Shown piece after piece: positions 8,960 to 20,170 of a stretch of DNA of 64,000 nucleotides (position 1 is its first letter; every line of letters starts with the position of its first letter). Made by a program: the position numbers and the translations under genes. The stretch comes from Takakia lepidozioides (taxonomy: Eukaryota > Streptophyta > Takakiopsida > Takakiales > Takakiaceae): assembly GCA_030704615.1 (NCBI GenBank), contig CM060734.1:20894001-20958000 (forward strand), written 5' to 3'. The notes beneath the pieces are model-generated. The model saw only the letters and a program-made list of their open reading frames with translations, was not told where the DNA came from and made no database searches.

Positions 8960-11500
8960 TGTTGAACATTTGGATGATGAACCATTTCGTTCGTCACTTG
9001 AAGCGCTTCTGAAATGATCACATGTTTGTTGGTGCAAGTTAATGCGTCCTCGTCTGCCAATCATGTCTCCCCCCTAGGCCACAGTGATCTTGTGGCTTTC
9101 CCCGGACCCAGCACTCTCGCTACCCAGCGATTACTGCATATTCTATGCGAATCCGAGAACCACCCTCCGATGCACATAGGCTCTCTTTGTGCTGAGCTAC
9201 GTAGAGACATCACTATGTACACCATCGGAGTTTTTCTGCTGGGCCTCAGTACCCCAACGGGGATCTCCTTGCAAGGGGACGCATCCAAGAGGCGACATTC
9301 CTGCTCCAAGTACAACACTGCCCCCATCGGATGGCGTGAAAACGTGACCTACTTGGTACCCCTCCCGTTTCGTGCGTTGCAAGCGCCTTCAGATGATCTT
9401 ACACCGACCCCTGCCATCCCCCGACTATGGGTTTCATGCACTCGCGATTGGAGGCTCCACCAGCTGTTGGGCGGCCGCAAGGCAAGCTGTTGGATACTCG
9501 GCAACGCACATGTAGGCTTCATATGGTGGGCAACCTCCCCACCAACCGACCTGATCAGCGGGCCTCCACCAATAATACATACCGGTACCATTGCTTTGCA
9601 CCAGCAACCCGTTCGCACGCTACCTCTGCCCCGCCCTCCCCTCACTGTTACCAGGTGTTATTATTCCACACCCTCTCTCATTTTGTTTCCCCCCGTACCA
9701 AGTACTCTACCTCTCTGGAATCGCGCTTCTCTGTCCCCCCCCCCCCAGCTATAACAGTGATCTGCTCCTTCCTCAACCATCCTCTCACAATGTCCACTCA
9801 GATGATACACGTCAATCATGCTTACCTAGGGAAACTCCCATGTTGTATACTATCGATGCGCATCTACTTCCTGGAGATCACCCACAGTTGCTTTGCTAGG
9901 CACCTTTGGACACAAATTCACCACTCCCACACTATCGACTACTATTGTAGATTCCCTCTCTTAACTCAATCTTCTTGGCATGCCCCACTTACATCTGTTT
10001 TGGATGGCAGTCCTCAGGCACCAGCTCTCTTGCTACCAGGCAAAATATGTGGAACGCGGCCTATATACAGGAAGCTCTATCCATGCGGTGCTCCTCCCTA
10101 ACTACCCGGAATGATTTGACCGTATCAGCACCTACACCCTGCCAGATCAACTCTTCCCCACATTGTCTCTCCTGGCTCCAACACTCTGGATCAGCACCTG
10201 ACACCAGCCCCAAATCGGGATGTATACTCATACACCAAAGGTACACTCCCGCATACTCCTTGCGGCGCAAGATTCCAGGTACCTCTCACCCTCCACCAAT
10301 AGCTTACATGCTGTCACTCTCACTCAACCCCCCTACTCTGTCTCTCCTATCCTCTAATCATGCTAAGTTTGCCCATGATTCCATCAGTGGTGTCGGCACA
10401 GCCCCACCCCAATCCCTTGTTTGATCCCCATCAGCTAGCTAGGCACCCCCTCATTGGATCTAAGAGTTAGGCATTCTCACTTCTAGAGGCCCTCCCCCCA
10501 CTGCTCTAGTAGGCCTCCCTCCTACAGTGCTCTCCACACCATCCCAACACCGCTACATCTTACACATGGTACACACCGTTGGGGCTTACACAGCCCAAAT
10601 TTCTCTCCCCGGCCCCCTATATGTCATGTTCCTCCTACGTGCTTACTCATGTTGCATCTGGCCCAAAGCTAACCATGTGCATCTGTTATGTTTTGTAGTG
10701 ATTGTCTTAGATAGCTCTACCTCCCCCCCAACCGACACATTCCAAGAGCGGGTTTACCCCCTCACGTGACTGCCACCCCCAGCAGAGACACCCTTATATT
10801 AATTGTACTAAATATTCATGTAGATGTAAGTAGGTTGTGCATATCTTTCCTGAGGAGGATCTTCACCCGCGGACCTGCTGATTACTGCTCACAACGACAA
10901 CGAAGTTCACACCACTACGTGAGTGCGATGGGTCATGGTCTGATTTGTTTTGTAATGACTCTTACCTCCCAGCACCCACTCAGTATAAGCCACCCCGTTG
11001 TGGCCTATCCCTCTAATGCAAATTGCACTATATACACTCTGTTTATCACATACTCTTTCTCTCTGCTTGCTCCGTGTTCAGATCCCCTCCACCCATAGCT
11101 GCACTTATGAACACGTCATATTGTCATTATTATGCTGCTTGTCAAAGAAACCACATATGGTATCCCTCAAATGACTGGCTATGCTACATCCCCCGCCCAT
11201 TTATCAGTGATACTCCAGACGGTGGGTTGCATGGGGCCATTGCTTCCCTCTCCCACCAGCACTCTCCTCCCACTACAACAGATCCCGGTTTTTACGTCTG
11301 CTATTTTCCAGTCGTATCAGCCTTTTATGACTGCATGACTGCCCAGTCAGATAAACCCAGTCAGTTGTGACAAATGAGTCATAAGCACCATAGAGTCGTA
11401 TCTGCCAGTCGTGGAGCTCACTGTTGACGTGGCAACGGGGACGCCTAATCATAGTCATTGATAGGACCATAGTAAATGACTCCGAATCCATGTCAGCTTC
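8960..11500. other. C+T-rich plus strand without recognised genes
   Basis: For about 2.5 kb the plus strand is strongly C and T rich, with runs such as C10 at about 9,738. The longer open frames on the plus strand (9,014-9,754; 9,427-10,101; 9,975-10,424) are rich in proline, serine and leucine, overlap each other and have no domain I recognise. I see no LTR, terminal repeat or RNA gene. Confidence 0.55.
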
Positions 11501-11504
11501 ACGT

Positions 11505-11885
11505 GGAACGGAAGGGATATGCCACGTGTCACGTCAAAGGGAAGGCGACAGGGTCTACACGACTAGCATATACGACTTCCGCAAATTAACCCCAGGACAA
11601 CACGTGGAGAATACCAAGAACGACACGTGGCATGACACGTGGCATGACACGGTGACTTCCGCAGATTAACCCCAGGACAACACGTGGATTAGACTGGACA
11701 TGACACGTGGCATGACAATATAGAGCGGGAGGGTCTTTCGTGACTGACATATATGACTTCGGACGTTTAATCCTAGGTCCACACGTGGAGTCAAATTATG
11801 CAGGATGGGGGTGGGGTGGTTGTTATGACTGGAATATATGACTTCCATGGCGCACTCTGGATACTGCACGTGGCACGAGTATGGG
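11505..11885. repeat. Tandem array of G-box (CACGTG) modules
   Basis: GACTTCCGCAAATTAACCCC then AGGACAACACGTGGA at 11,574 recurs almost exactly at 11,654, and in diverged form at 11,755 and 11,840. ACACGTGG or a close variant occurs at least eight times, including GACACGTGGCATGACACGTG at 11,622. CACGTGG is the core bound by plant bZIP and bHLH factors (G-box/ABRE). Whether the array regulates anything is not known; no adjacent gene is recognised. Confidence 0.7.
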
Positions 11886-11959
11886 AGTATGGACGAACAC
11901 GAGGGGTGAAAGTGGCATGTGGCGGAGGCTCTGTGGATGGGAGGTTGTCGTGTACATGA

Positions 11960-12035
11960 CCATAGCATTGAAACACGAAAGCACCATTGAAAGCATACGA
12001 AAACACCATTGAAACATGAAAGCACATTTGAAATT
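11960..12035. repeat. Minisatellite of about 22 bp, three copies
   Basis: CATTGAAA is followed by CACGAAAGCAC, GCATACGAAAACAC and CATGAAAGCAC in successive units, then decays. The frames across it on the minus strand are repeats of the same short peptide and are not genes. Confidence 0.75.
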
Positions 12036-12039
12036 GGAA

Positions 12040-12345
12040 CATCGATTCAAATACAGCGTGACTTAATGTTCAGAGATCCGTTCCATAATCTAATCCTCTG
12101 CTACAAAAATGCACAAAGCTGCAAAGTCTTAGTAGACTTCCAAATGCCCGAGCAGAAATGCATACACTGGCTTGGCCGGACTTGGTCACCCACCTTCAAC
12201 TGCCATCCAGCCCGAAAACGACAGAAGATACATGAGCAAGCTTTCAGGCAATATAGCAACAACAACATTGACATATGTGAAACAAACTAACATCGCTAAG
12301 AATGTCTAAGCACCATTACACAAACTTGATGTGTACAAAATGGAA
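12040..12345. other. Spacer, nothing recognised
   Basis: I see no coding signal, repeat or structure between the minisatellite and the PPR relic. Confidence 0.5.
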
Positions 12346-12364
12346 AATTGCAGGTAGGGAACCC

Positions 12365-12628
12365 TTACCCCATTCTGGCAGTCAAGGACTGGAGGTTTGG
12401 GAGTTGTCTTGTGACAGGTAGCGCGATGGCTGCAATCATTGCACTCCACGACCACATCTCATTCAGCCATAGTGTTGAACACTCCTTTACATCCTCGATG
12501 CACCCACATTTGGCATACATGTCCACCAGGGCAGTATTCAGAATGACATCTGGTAATTGACGGGCATACACCTTTTTGCCTCGGTTGTCCCACCATTGAC
12601 TGGGGTCACAAAAGTATTCATTCCACAA
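12365..12628 (-). pseudogene. PPR protein fragment
   Basis: The minus strand gives ILNTALVDMYAKCGCIEDVK, then WLNEMWSWSAMIAAIAL, which is one and a half PPR motifs with the usual MAERDVVSWSAMIA segment worn down. The end at about 12,560 joins the duplicated segment also found at the window start. The adjacent sequence on the minus strand is non-PPR. It is a relic of the same family as the one at 318-1,709. Confidence 0.75.
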
Positions 12629-12684
12629 CTTCTCCTCATCTCTGTTACCTGTTTTTGGATACTTTCATGTTGTCACATTGGCAG

Positions 12685-12828
12685 TATCATGTCAAAGTCA
12701 CTCCAAACTAGATTCACTCAACCAGCTAACTTGCAGAATTCAACATGGAACACTGGCAGTATCATGTCAAAGTCACTCCAAACTATCAAAGGTTCACTCA
12801 ACCAGCTAACTTGCAGAAGTCAACATAA
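12685..12828. repeat. Tandem duplication of about 70 bp
   Basis: GGCAGTATCATGTCAAAGTC and the following ACTCCAAACTA ... CAACCAGCTAACTTGCAGAA occur twice, at about 12,681 and 12,754. The single-copy counterpart is at about 123-192. Confidence 0.85.
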
Positions 12829-12839
12829 AAATTTAGGGC

Positions 12840-13620
12840 CGTAAAACAGGATGAAACGTGTTGAAGAAGGTGCCTTGATTAGCAGTGCATATCAATTGTG
12901 CCGGTGCTGCTGCGGCTTCCAGTTGCCATAGCACAGTGGCATACTACAGATCATATCTGAATTGCCCTTTGTGGATTCCAGTGAAAGACTATATATGGCA
13001 GACATGATCTTCCTATCGATGGAATGTGAACTGACACTTGAACAGACTATGACTCTCACCTCATTGACAAACTATCCATGCAACTTGACCCGTGGGAAGT
13101 CAAAGGCGTTTCCCTAATCAACATAAACTTTGGTGCTGCACATACGTCTGCAATTATTGGAAGGGATGGCTTGCCCTCTGGGTCGTCCAGGTACTGCCAC
13201 TTTATATCATCTCCTGATGGTTAAGCTGTTGAACTGAGTAAAGAGAAAATAGCCATCTGGGACGAAGTTATTCCCTAGTAGATATGCTATTTCAGATGTT
13301 AAAACTGCTAATTTGACTCCGGTTTCAAAGGGCAAACACAGCAAAGAAGCTAAGACTGGACAATAGATAATATCCCAAGCAAGCATTGGTTAGCAACAGG
13401 CTGCCTGTGAATGCCAGCTACCAATCCAAAGTGGGTAGTGAATGAAAACCAGCAAATAAGGGTGTATGAGCAGTTTAGTCATGTATTACCAAAATCCACA
13501 CAACATGCCCACCTTAAGACAGACTGCACAATCCTCATGAATGGAAATGAAAGAAATTATGAGACTAACAAATCTGCCATGGCCAAGACAGCCATGCACA
13601 GGAACAAAAGTAGGATCCAT
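12840..13620. other. Spacer between PPR and MIRO relics
   Basis: No gene is recognised. A plus-strand stretch near 13,200-13,275 reads like coding sequence (LSKEKIAIWDEVIP) but is bounded by stops in frame, and I cannot assign it. Confidence 0.4.
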
Positions 13621-13622
13621 AC

Positions 13623-13773
13623 CCGTGCAGAGTTGTGGATGCAAGCAGGATCAGGCTCAAGATCATCTTTGGCAGCTATGAACAGGCAAGGCACCTCAAA
13701 CCCATTGGTCTCCCCATGTGCTGCCACATTATCCAATAACTCTGCAGCATGCTTCCATGATGCCTCATCCGAG
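13623..13773 (-). pseudogene. Single exon of a mitochondrial Rho GTPase (MIRO)
   Basis: The minus strand reads SDEASWKHAAELL, DNVAAHGETNGFEVPCLFI and AAKDDLEPDP, ending NSAR. This matches the second GTPase domain of plant MIRO proteins, which sit on the outer mitochondrial membrane; AAKDDL is the G4 nucleotide-base motif. The exon is neatly bounded: acceptor CATGGCAG before 13,773 and donor GTATGG from 13,622 downwards, and the 151 bp fit one leftover base plus 50 codons. I found no neighbouring MIRO exon within a few hundred bases on either side; JmjC exons lie only 460 bp upstream. It is therefore an isolated, displaced exon. Confidence 0.8.
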
Positions 13774-14230
13774 CTGCCATGCCATACCATCAGGAACATT
13801 TCCTCTCAGCCCCTCTATCCACATGTATTAGCCCTCGCTCTCTTTTTGCTAGAGGAGCAGTCTGAAATCAACCTCACAATTCCTAAATAATGGACATAAA
13901 TCCACATTCAATTCCCATGGCAATTTGGGTCTAGTCTCATATATCCTGGTGGACTGAAACCTCGCAACCAGCTCTAGGGGTGTTATTGGGAATAGAGCCT
14001 TAAATGGTACATCAGAGATGCAAAGAGCCGGTCACTTATGCTGCAATGGTTCATCAGAGGACATTGATTCATGCAACAGGCATGCCATATAGCAGGGGAT
14101 TCTTTACTGGCTTAGTACCAAAGATACAATTGACAGAAGGACACCTCTGGGCTAAGTTCAAAGGAAACAAAATTATCATTTGCCACCAGCTGAGAACCAA
14201 CTCACAAATAAGGTAGGAGTTGGGGGTCAC

Positions 14231-15376
14231 GCCATGGCTAAAGCCCAAATGATAGGCACGTGGGAAGGTCACAACATACTCACCAGCATTATGCACAAGC
14301 CTGCCACCAACAGATGATAAGCAAAGCCCACAGCAAGGTTGCAAAGAGTTGGTGGCTCACCAATCATTGACATAGAAGGAAAACTGAGTTTGGGGAGGGA
14401 GCGGTGAGATCATTGAAGCATCACCTATAAAGAACCAAAGACTTGCTGCAATCCTAAATCCGCCAGCTCATGCATGACAAAGATACCAAGACATTCTCAT
14501 CAAAACAATCAAAAGAAGAAAATTACCTTCCTCAAATTGAGAAAGAGGGATGTATAAACATTTCCTCCACTTCCAAGTTCAACATCTTAACTTACATCAC
14601 AGTAAGAGAAAATGTGGGCAATTTGACCAACCTGCAACGTGGCACATCTGCAGCAACCAATACTTCCGGTGACAATATAGTTGTCTCCTCCCCCAAACGT
14701 GCAAAAACATCTGCCAATAACGTGCCATGACAAATGAATCAAACTTGTTGACAATTTTACTCAAAAATAACAAATGTTGTACACCAAAATAATACAACAA
14801 ACACTTAAGCCATGCAACGCCTACTTAATGAGCACATTCAGACATACAAGCGATGAGGAATCAAAGTCTTGTCAGACGCAAGATTGCTTTTATCAAAGTA
14901 GAACAGTGATAGCAAACGTGTTTGTTTCACAAAATGCCTATGTGTGAAACTCCCATCAAAGCTGCATTTGCACAAAGCCTCCTCAGTGATAACTGAAGTT
15001 CCACACCTATAGTGTATGCCCCTCAAACCATCCTATTTCCTAGTATACATCAAGGTGCATCCATCTCAAAACCCTGATACCCAAAAGAGTTCAAATCAAG
15101 ACATAGATCTCGCAGACCAACTCTGTTCACACAAGAGCATTTGCTGGAGGGAGCCAACAATGAAAGCTGTGTGTAATGCAAAGTGAACTACCTCGTGGAT
15201 CAAGTTGGCCGCATTACCATGAACTTGCACAGTTTCTTCAAGAGCAGGGGCTGCATCTTTGGGCATCGCATACCAGGTCGCCCCCATGTGCAGGTAATTG
15301 AGACTATGCAACTCATGGTCCTCCACATGCCATGCAATGAACAGAATGCCTATGTAGACCATGGGCGAAGTCACCC
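14231..15376 (-). pseudogene. JmjC histone demethylase fragment (ELF6/REF6-like), three exons
   Basis: Three minus-strand exons together cover the JmjC core. The first (15,376 down to 15,218 or 15,192) gives GVTSPMVYIGILF, AWHVEDHELHSLNYLH and DAAPALEE. The second (14,710-14,632) gives FARLGEETTILSPEVLVAA. The third (14,300-14,231) gives LVHNAGEYVVTFPRAYHLGF and ends SHG. The iron-binding triad is present (HVE and the His of SHG). GT-AG borders and phase agree between exons two and three (AG+G makes the Arg). Compared with the family, about three residues are missing after GILF and two after YLHMGA. JmjN, zinc-finger and later JmjC parts are absent. Element A is inserted exactly at the acceptor of the first exon. 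These enzymes demethylate H3K27 or H3K4 in the nucleus. Confidence 0.85.
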
Positions 15377-15377
15377 C
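15373..15377. other. Target-site duplication ACCCC, left side of element A
   Basis: ACCCC precedes the first LTR base at 15,378 and recurs at 28,499-28,503 directly after the other LTR. Five base pairs is the usual Ty3 target duplication. Confidence 0.9.
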
Positions 15378-16437
15378 TGTCGCACGGCTTTTACTCACCT
15401 ATCCCTTCGTTATCCGAGGTGGGAACTCCAAGATAGAAGAGTTGGAAATCTCTAAGCACTCAGCCTGCTCAGAACAATCAGTCATGACCTACAACTAGTG
15501 TATCATGGGAGTGTTTCCTATTTGTACTCCTTCCCGCATTCATGTTAGCGAGTTACCTTACTGTCTGCAATTAAGTATCAGTTTGCTTCAGAAATCTATC
15601 AAGTTCCATCCATTCATTCCACAACTTCACTCAGGTCTCTCTACACAGTGTGCGTATGAAGTATGTATCAGATTAATATCTATCAAGTATCAGGCTGAAG
15701 CCATGGTGTCTCTATTCTGCTCTACATTACAACTCTACTTCTTGCATTCAACAAGTATCAACAAATCGTTCTCCTCCTACTCCGTGCTCTCCCTCTTTCT
15801 GCTCAAAGATGCGCTCTCCGCTTCATTTCCAAGTTCTGACCCCCCCCCCCCCCCCGAAGTCTTTCCAGAAGTGATTCCCCAAGAAGTGATCCTTTTCCAG
15901 TCCTCGCTCCTCGCTTTATCTTCCTACCCGTTGTTCTAACCGTTTCCCTCACTAACCGTCATCCGTGAACTAACATGTTCCATTCGCAGATGTTGTTCCC
16001 CACAGTCGTCCCCTGTCCTGCTATCCGTTCCCTATGGTCGTGACAGCTGTGTCAAGCTGTGACTGGCTGTGTAAAACTGTGACTGGCTGTGACTGGCTAT
16101 GCGACTGTGTTGGGTTGTGTCGGGCTGTGTCTAGCTGTGACTGGCTGTGCAACTGTGTCGGGCTGTGATTGGCTGTGCGAAGCTGTGACGGCTGTGTCGG
16201 ACTGTGACGGGCTGTGTTGAACTGTGATGGCTGTGACGGGCTATGTCGGGCTGTGATTGGCTGTGATGGGCTGTGTTGAACTGTGATGGGCTGTGTTGGC
16301 TGTGATGGGCTGTGTAACCCCACCCTAAAGTGCGCTGCTGTCACCCCTAAGGCTCCTGTTGGTCTCAGTCTGTGCAAAAATTAAGGGTACCCCACAGATC
16401 TCGTAAAAGTGCCTAAGTCCCAGACAGTCCTCTAACA
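15378..16437 (-). repeat. 3' LTR of element A (1,060 bp)
   Basis: It is bounded by TGTCGCACGG on the left and CTCTAACA on the right (plus strand) and matches 27,317-28,498 along its length. It includes a C-tract near 15,840 and a minisatellite at about 16,040-16,316 built on GGCTGTGA/T cores. The two LTRs differ in length mainly because this minisatellite is shorter here. Confidence 0.92.
16040..16316. repeat. GGCTGTG minisatellite in the 3' LTR
   Basis: Units of about 10-21 bp (GTGACTGGCTGT, GTCGGGCTGTGATTGGCTGT and variants) repeat for nearly 280 bp. Equivalent tracts are at 27,983-28,376, and a much reduced one at 40,985-41,050 in the LTR of element B. Confidence 0.9.
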
Positions 16438-16460
16438 TTACCCCTTCCCCTCTCAAAAAG
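16438..16460 (-). other. Polypurine tract of element A
   Basis: On the minus strand GAGAGGGGAAGGGGTAA lies directly before the 3' LTR. This is where plus-strand DNA synthesis is primed. Element B has nearly the same tract at 41,171-41,190. Confidence 0.85.
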
Positions 16461-16475
16461 CCGTGTCCTCACGGT

Positions 16476-19400
16476 TTACTGTTTGGGATTAGCAAACCTT
16501 TGTGAGCGAGCACCCTTCTGACGTTGAGAGTCTCGTGAAGGACTCTGTGTGTGAGCCCGAGGTCTGTCACTGGTTGACGGAGATGATTGAACACTACCTG
16601 GATATGTCAGTCCCTCTGGAGGCTGATATCGAGGTAATCTTTCAGGCATAGGAGACCCTCGTCGCTTCTTCTTTGCCATCTGAATTGCATAGTCCTCTGC
16701 CATGTCAAAAGAGTCCGCTGAAGAAACAGTTGTATCAAAATCCTCATCGCCTCTCAGGGGTTTTAACGGCCGAACTTTTTGTGGAATCCTCTGGGGCATA
16801 CAATGTTGTCCCACCATGTCTGGAAGTTTAAACTGCAAAACTTGCTGTAAGCGCTGAATGGCAAAATTGGTGAAGACCCTGAGCTCCTTGTCTGTCCAGG
16901 TGAGTGGGGTACCAATGACTTATGAATTGTGCAAGTATTTCCATGCCTCATGTCCCTTAAAGAAAATATCGTCAGGGCCGAATTTCTGTGTTGACAAATT
17001 GTTCCAGGCCGCATCAAACCATGAACGAATCTGAGAATCCTTTTGCATCATAATTTTTGCCTCATATAGGTACATATGAGGTGGCACTGAAGGTAAGACC
17101 CAATGATCCCCACTGGAATAACTCAGAAAGCGCGTTTGCATCTTCTGCTGCTCAATGTGATAACGTACCAGAAAACAAGCAACGAATAACCCGCAGCCCA
17201 TGACAATACTTGCTACCTCTTTGGTCTTGGTATAAATGAATCCATGTACAACTTGGAAGACAATTAATTCCTTCAACATGGTACTTGCCTCATGCCAGTA
17301 CTGCGCAAAATGATGATCCTCAATTGGTCGATTGTTCGGAAGAACTTTAGTCCTAGTTGCCACTGGCAGCCAAATGCGCATGATTTGATAGTAATGTGCC
17401 AACGACTGCGGAGGACTAAATTCCTTCCAAGCCAAATCCAACACAATGGGAATTTGGTTGAAGGGCATAATCATAGCCCGACTGTACTCCCGTGCAGCAG
17501 GAGTTTTAGGTGGGTTAAAAGCAGCATTCCCCCATACCTCAGGCTGTGGTGGCCGTGGTGTGGCTGTAGTAACAACAGGGTCAGTTACTAGCACGGTGAC
17601 TTGTTGTGGTGTTGGTGGCACTGGCTCTTGTACCATTGGCATCTCCTGCACCCCCTGCGAAGAAGACTGAAAAGCCAAAGTTCTGGCTTCTAAATAAGAA
17701 GCCATCAGCTGTTCCTCAGGTACAAAGACTCTCTTGTCGATATTTGAAGTGAGGTCCTCCACCTGAGTCTGCAGGCCGTCTACATCCTCCTGTAACTCCG
17801 CTATCCTACTATAGACATTGTCTATAGTAGTTGTGGCAATGTTCTGCACTTGCAGTCTGAGCTCATTCATCTCGCTTTGGGTGAGCTTTCGTGGTGCTTT
17901 GCCCTCCACTGGCCCTTGTGCTAACCAGACCTGCATAAGGTGGTTATCCACCAAGTTGCTTGTGGCACCCCTGAGAGTCTGCTCCTCTGTGAGCCTGTAC
18001 ACATCTATCTGCTACTGTAAAGCCTCCATGCACTTTGCATGAGGTTCAACCAAACTCGCATAGGCAGCAGCCAGATTATTGGCTTCTTTCCAAGCCTTGT
18101 TAGCCACAGAGAGTTCATTTCTATTTACCATGAGCGTTTGTTGCAACTCCAGGATGTATCTCTCTTGGTCAGCTTCAACCTGCCTGTATTGCTTGAAAGT
18201 ATTCTCATTGCAACAGATTGTATTCTTCATATCTGCCAATTGGGTAGTTGGAACATGGGATTTGACATAAGTGCCCAACAAATTAAGTGTCCTGCTTATA
18301 GAACTCATAAGCATGGCCTGTTGAGGGTCATCATGGTGAGCTTGCTGCTGTTCTCCCTGATCCTCAACAGTGTGATGCCTCACGAACCATTCAGGCCATT
18401 GCCCCACCAGATTTTCTTCCTGAACCACTTCATCCGTCACAGGTGCTGCAGTGTCTTGACATTCTACCTGTGGTACCTCCGTCACAGGTGTGTGTATTAT
18501 ATGCACCGCAGGGTTTCCCCTGGACAACCGCTGCACCTCCGGAATCACTGTTTCCTTGACCAGACCAGAATTTTCAAAGAGAAGGTCCCCCTTCTCAATT
18601 TCTGCCACCACCTGTTCTGTAGTGGGGATATCTAACCTTTCTTTCTCCAAATCAATTATTTCTAGTGGAACTGCATGAACAACTTGTGGTAACTCTGTGA
18701 CAAGCCGATCATCTGGCTGTGATGGCTGTGATACTGAAGTAACTTCCTCTTCCCTCTCTGAAGGCCATGCTTCCGATAATAGCAACTCTCTGTGCTGCTG
18801 TGCCCCTTCCTGCACAAGAGCTTGGGAAACATTATCATGCGGTTTCCGTGAAGCCAGTGGATCCGCCACTACAGTCTTTCCCCGCCTCTGTCTCTTAGAC
18901 TGGGGTTGCCCTGCCAGTCCACCCTCACTGTGTGAAGAGCCTTGCTCTTCCATTGCAGTGGTTTCGGTCTCAAACACTCCCATCTCCTTTCTTTCCCGAG
19001 CATCAAGTATGCAAGAATCAAGAATTATTTGAGCAATGATTGGGCTAGACACTATGATAGGAGACTTTGTGGCAGTGCCCTGTAATCTTTTCATCTCCTC
19101 TACCAGTGCGTTGTACATTATGTCCGCCCATGCTACCTCTTCTCCTCTCAGGGCTTTGAGTATTTCCTCTGTGAAGGATCTGCTCAAATACTGTCGGTTC
19201 TGTTTCATGGCAAACATAACGTTCAATACCTGGCCTACCTCCCTTAGCCCTGGGTAGACGGCCTTGGTACAAGCATAACCCTGAGTTTTAAAGAAACTCC
19301 CTTCTTGGAATAAGTCCCCTATTTGCAGTCTTGCCCTGTGCTCCTCCACATGCACCTAACCTGATGGCAATTCAAACAATTGTTGTAGGTATAGGGGAGT

Positions 19401-20044
19401 AATTTCTAATTCAACTCCCTTCACCATTGTTGCTCATGTCCTAGGCTCAAAGTTCCGCAAGAATTGTAACATGTACTGCCTATGGTGCAATGTCCAATCT
19501 TTGCTTTGCAATCCTTCTAATCGTAGCTCCTTCAGTAATTGTACCGCCTGTGGAGTAGCAATCGTTTGTTTCTGCAGGATTGTGGTGCTCTTCACCCTGA
19601 TTTTTCCATTCCTGTCACTCTCTTCATTCTAGACCCACAGAAAGGTTTTGGCTGTAACAATTGAAGAAATGCCTGCAGGGCACAAAGCATAAACGTATGG
19701 TTGCCACAAAATGCTATGGGTAATTTCTTGTAAGCCTGCGGGGCTTGCAAGCATCGATTAAGAGAAAAGATACTCTCTATTCTTCTATCCCCGTGCCACT
19801 GCGTAAGTAGTATCGCGAGCGTATAGTCTATTAGTTCCTCCATAGCTTCAAAGCTATAGCATTGATGGTCTGTCCCGTCGTGACGCCCGTTACTTGGAAC
19901 GACGCCGACTCTTGCGCTTAAAATTCCTCCATTTTCTTGATTCTGCTTCTGGCTTTTGATTGGCTGTAACTGCTGTGACTGGATTTTAGATTTCATTTCC
20001 TTCCATGGATTTTCCACTCTGGACTGTCCACTAGGATAGCACAT
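16476..20044 (-). pseudogene. Long extra ORF after integrase, element A (broken)
   Basis: This coding region, about 3.5 kb, lies between integrase and the 3' LTR, where Athila elements carry an env-like ORF. The N-terminal piece (20,044-19,592) is followed by a helical domain (ITPLYLQQLFELPSG, then LREVGQVLNVMFAMKQ, then SRSFTEEILKALRGEE), a Ser/Pro/acidic linker, a coiled coil, and a basic tail (KKKRRGSPMPERLPRYQP). I see no signal peptide or membrane segment. Breaks include TAG at 18,012-18,014, TAA at 16,920-16,922 and a stop just above 19,355. Compared with element B it lacks 402 bp (134 codons) of coiled coil near 18,235. The helical part is laid out like the putative plant transposon domain found in Athila ORFs, but I cannot prove this. 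Confidence 0.7.
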
Positions 20045-20170
20045 GTGACATGGATTTTGCTTTTCGGTACTTTTTAAGGGTTCCGTTACCCTTTCCCCGT
20101 ATGCATTAATGGGCCCATAATAAGTTAACGTGCCGGGTAGGTACTTTGACGACCAATTTTGTCTTTTTCC

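Noticed and set aside
9014-11370. Long proline/serine-rich plus-strand frames
   Set aside because: They reflect C+T-rich composition, overlap in different frames and have no domain or splice evidence.
13140-13290. Possible signal-peptidase-like exon on the plus strand (KEKIAIWDEVIP)
   Set aside because: The match is too short and bounded by in-frame stops.
16021-16377. Open frame encoding QPITARHSPSQP-like repeats in the LTR, and the similar one at 27,965-28,438
   Set aside because: It is the GGCTGTG minisatellite translated; it lies inside LTRs and all frames stay open over the repeat.
16476-20044. Envelope gene for element A
   Set aside because: The position fits, but I see no signal peptide, transmembrane segment or glycoprotein features; coiled coil and basic tail dominate.
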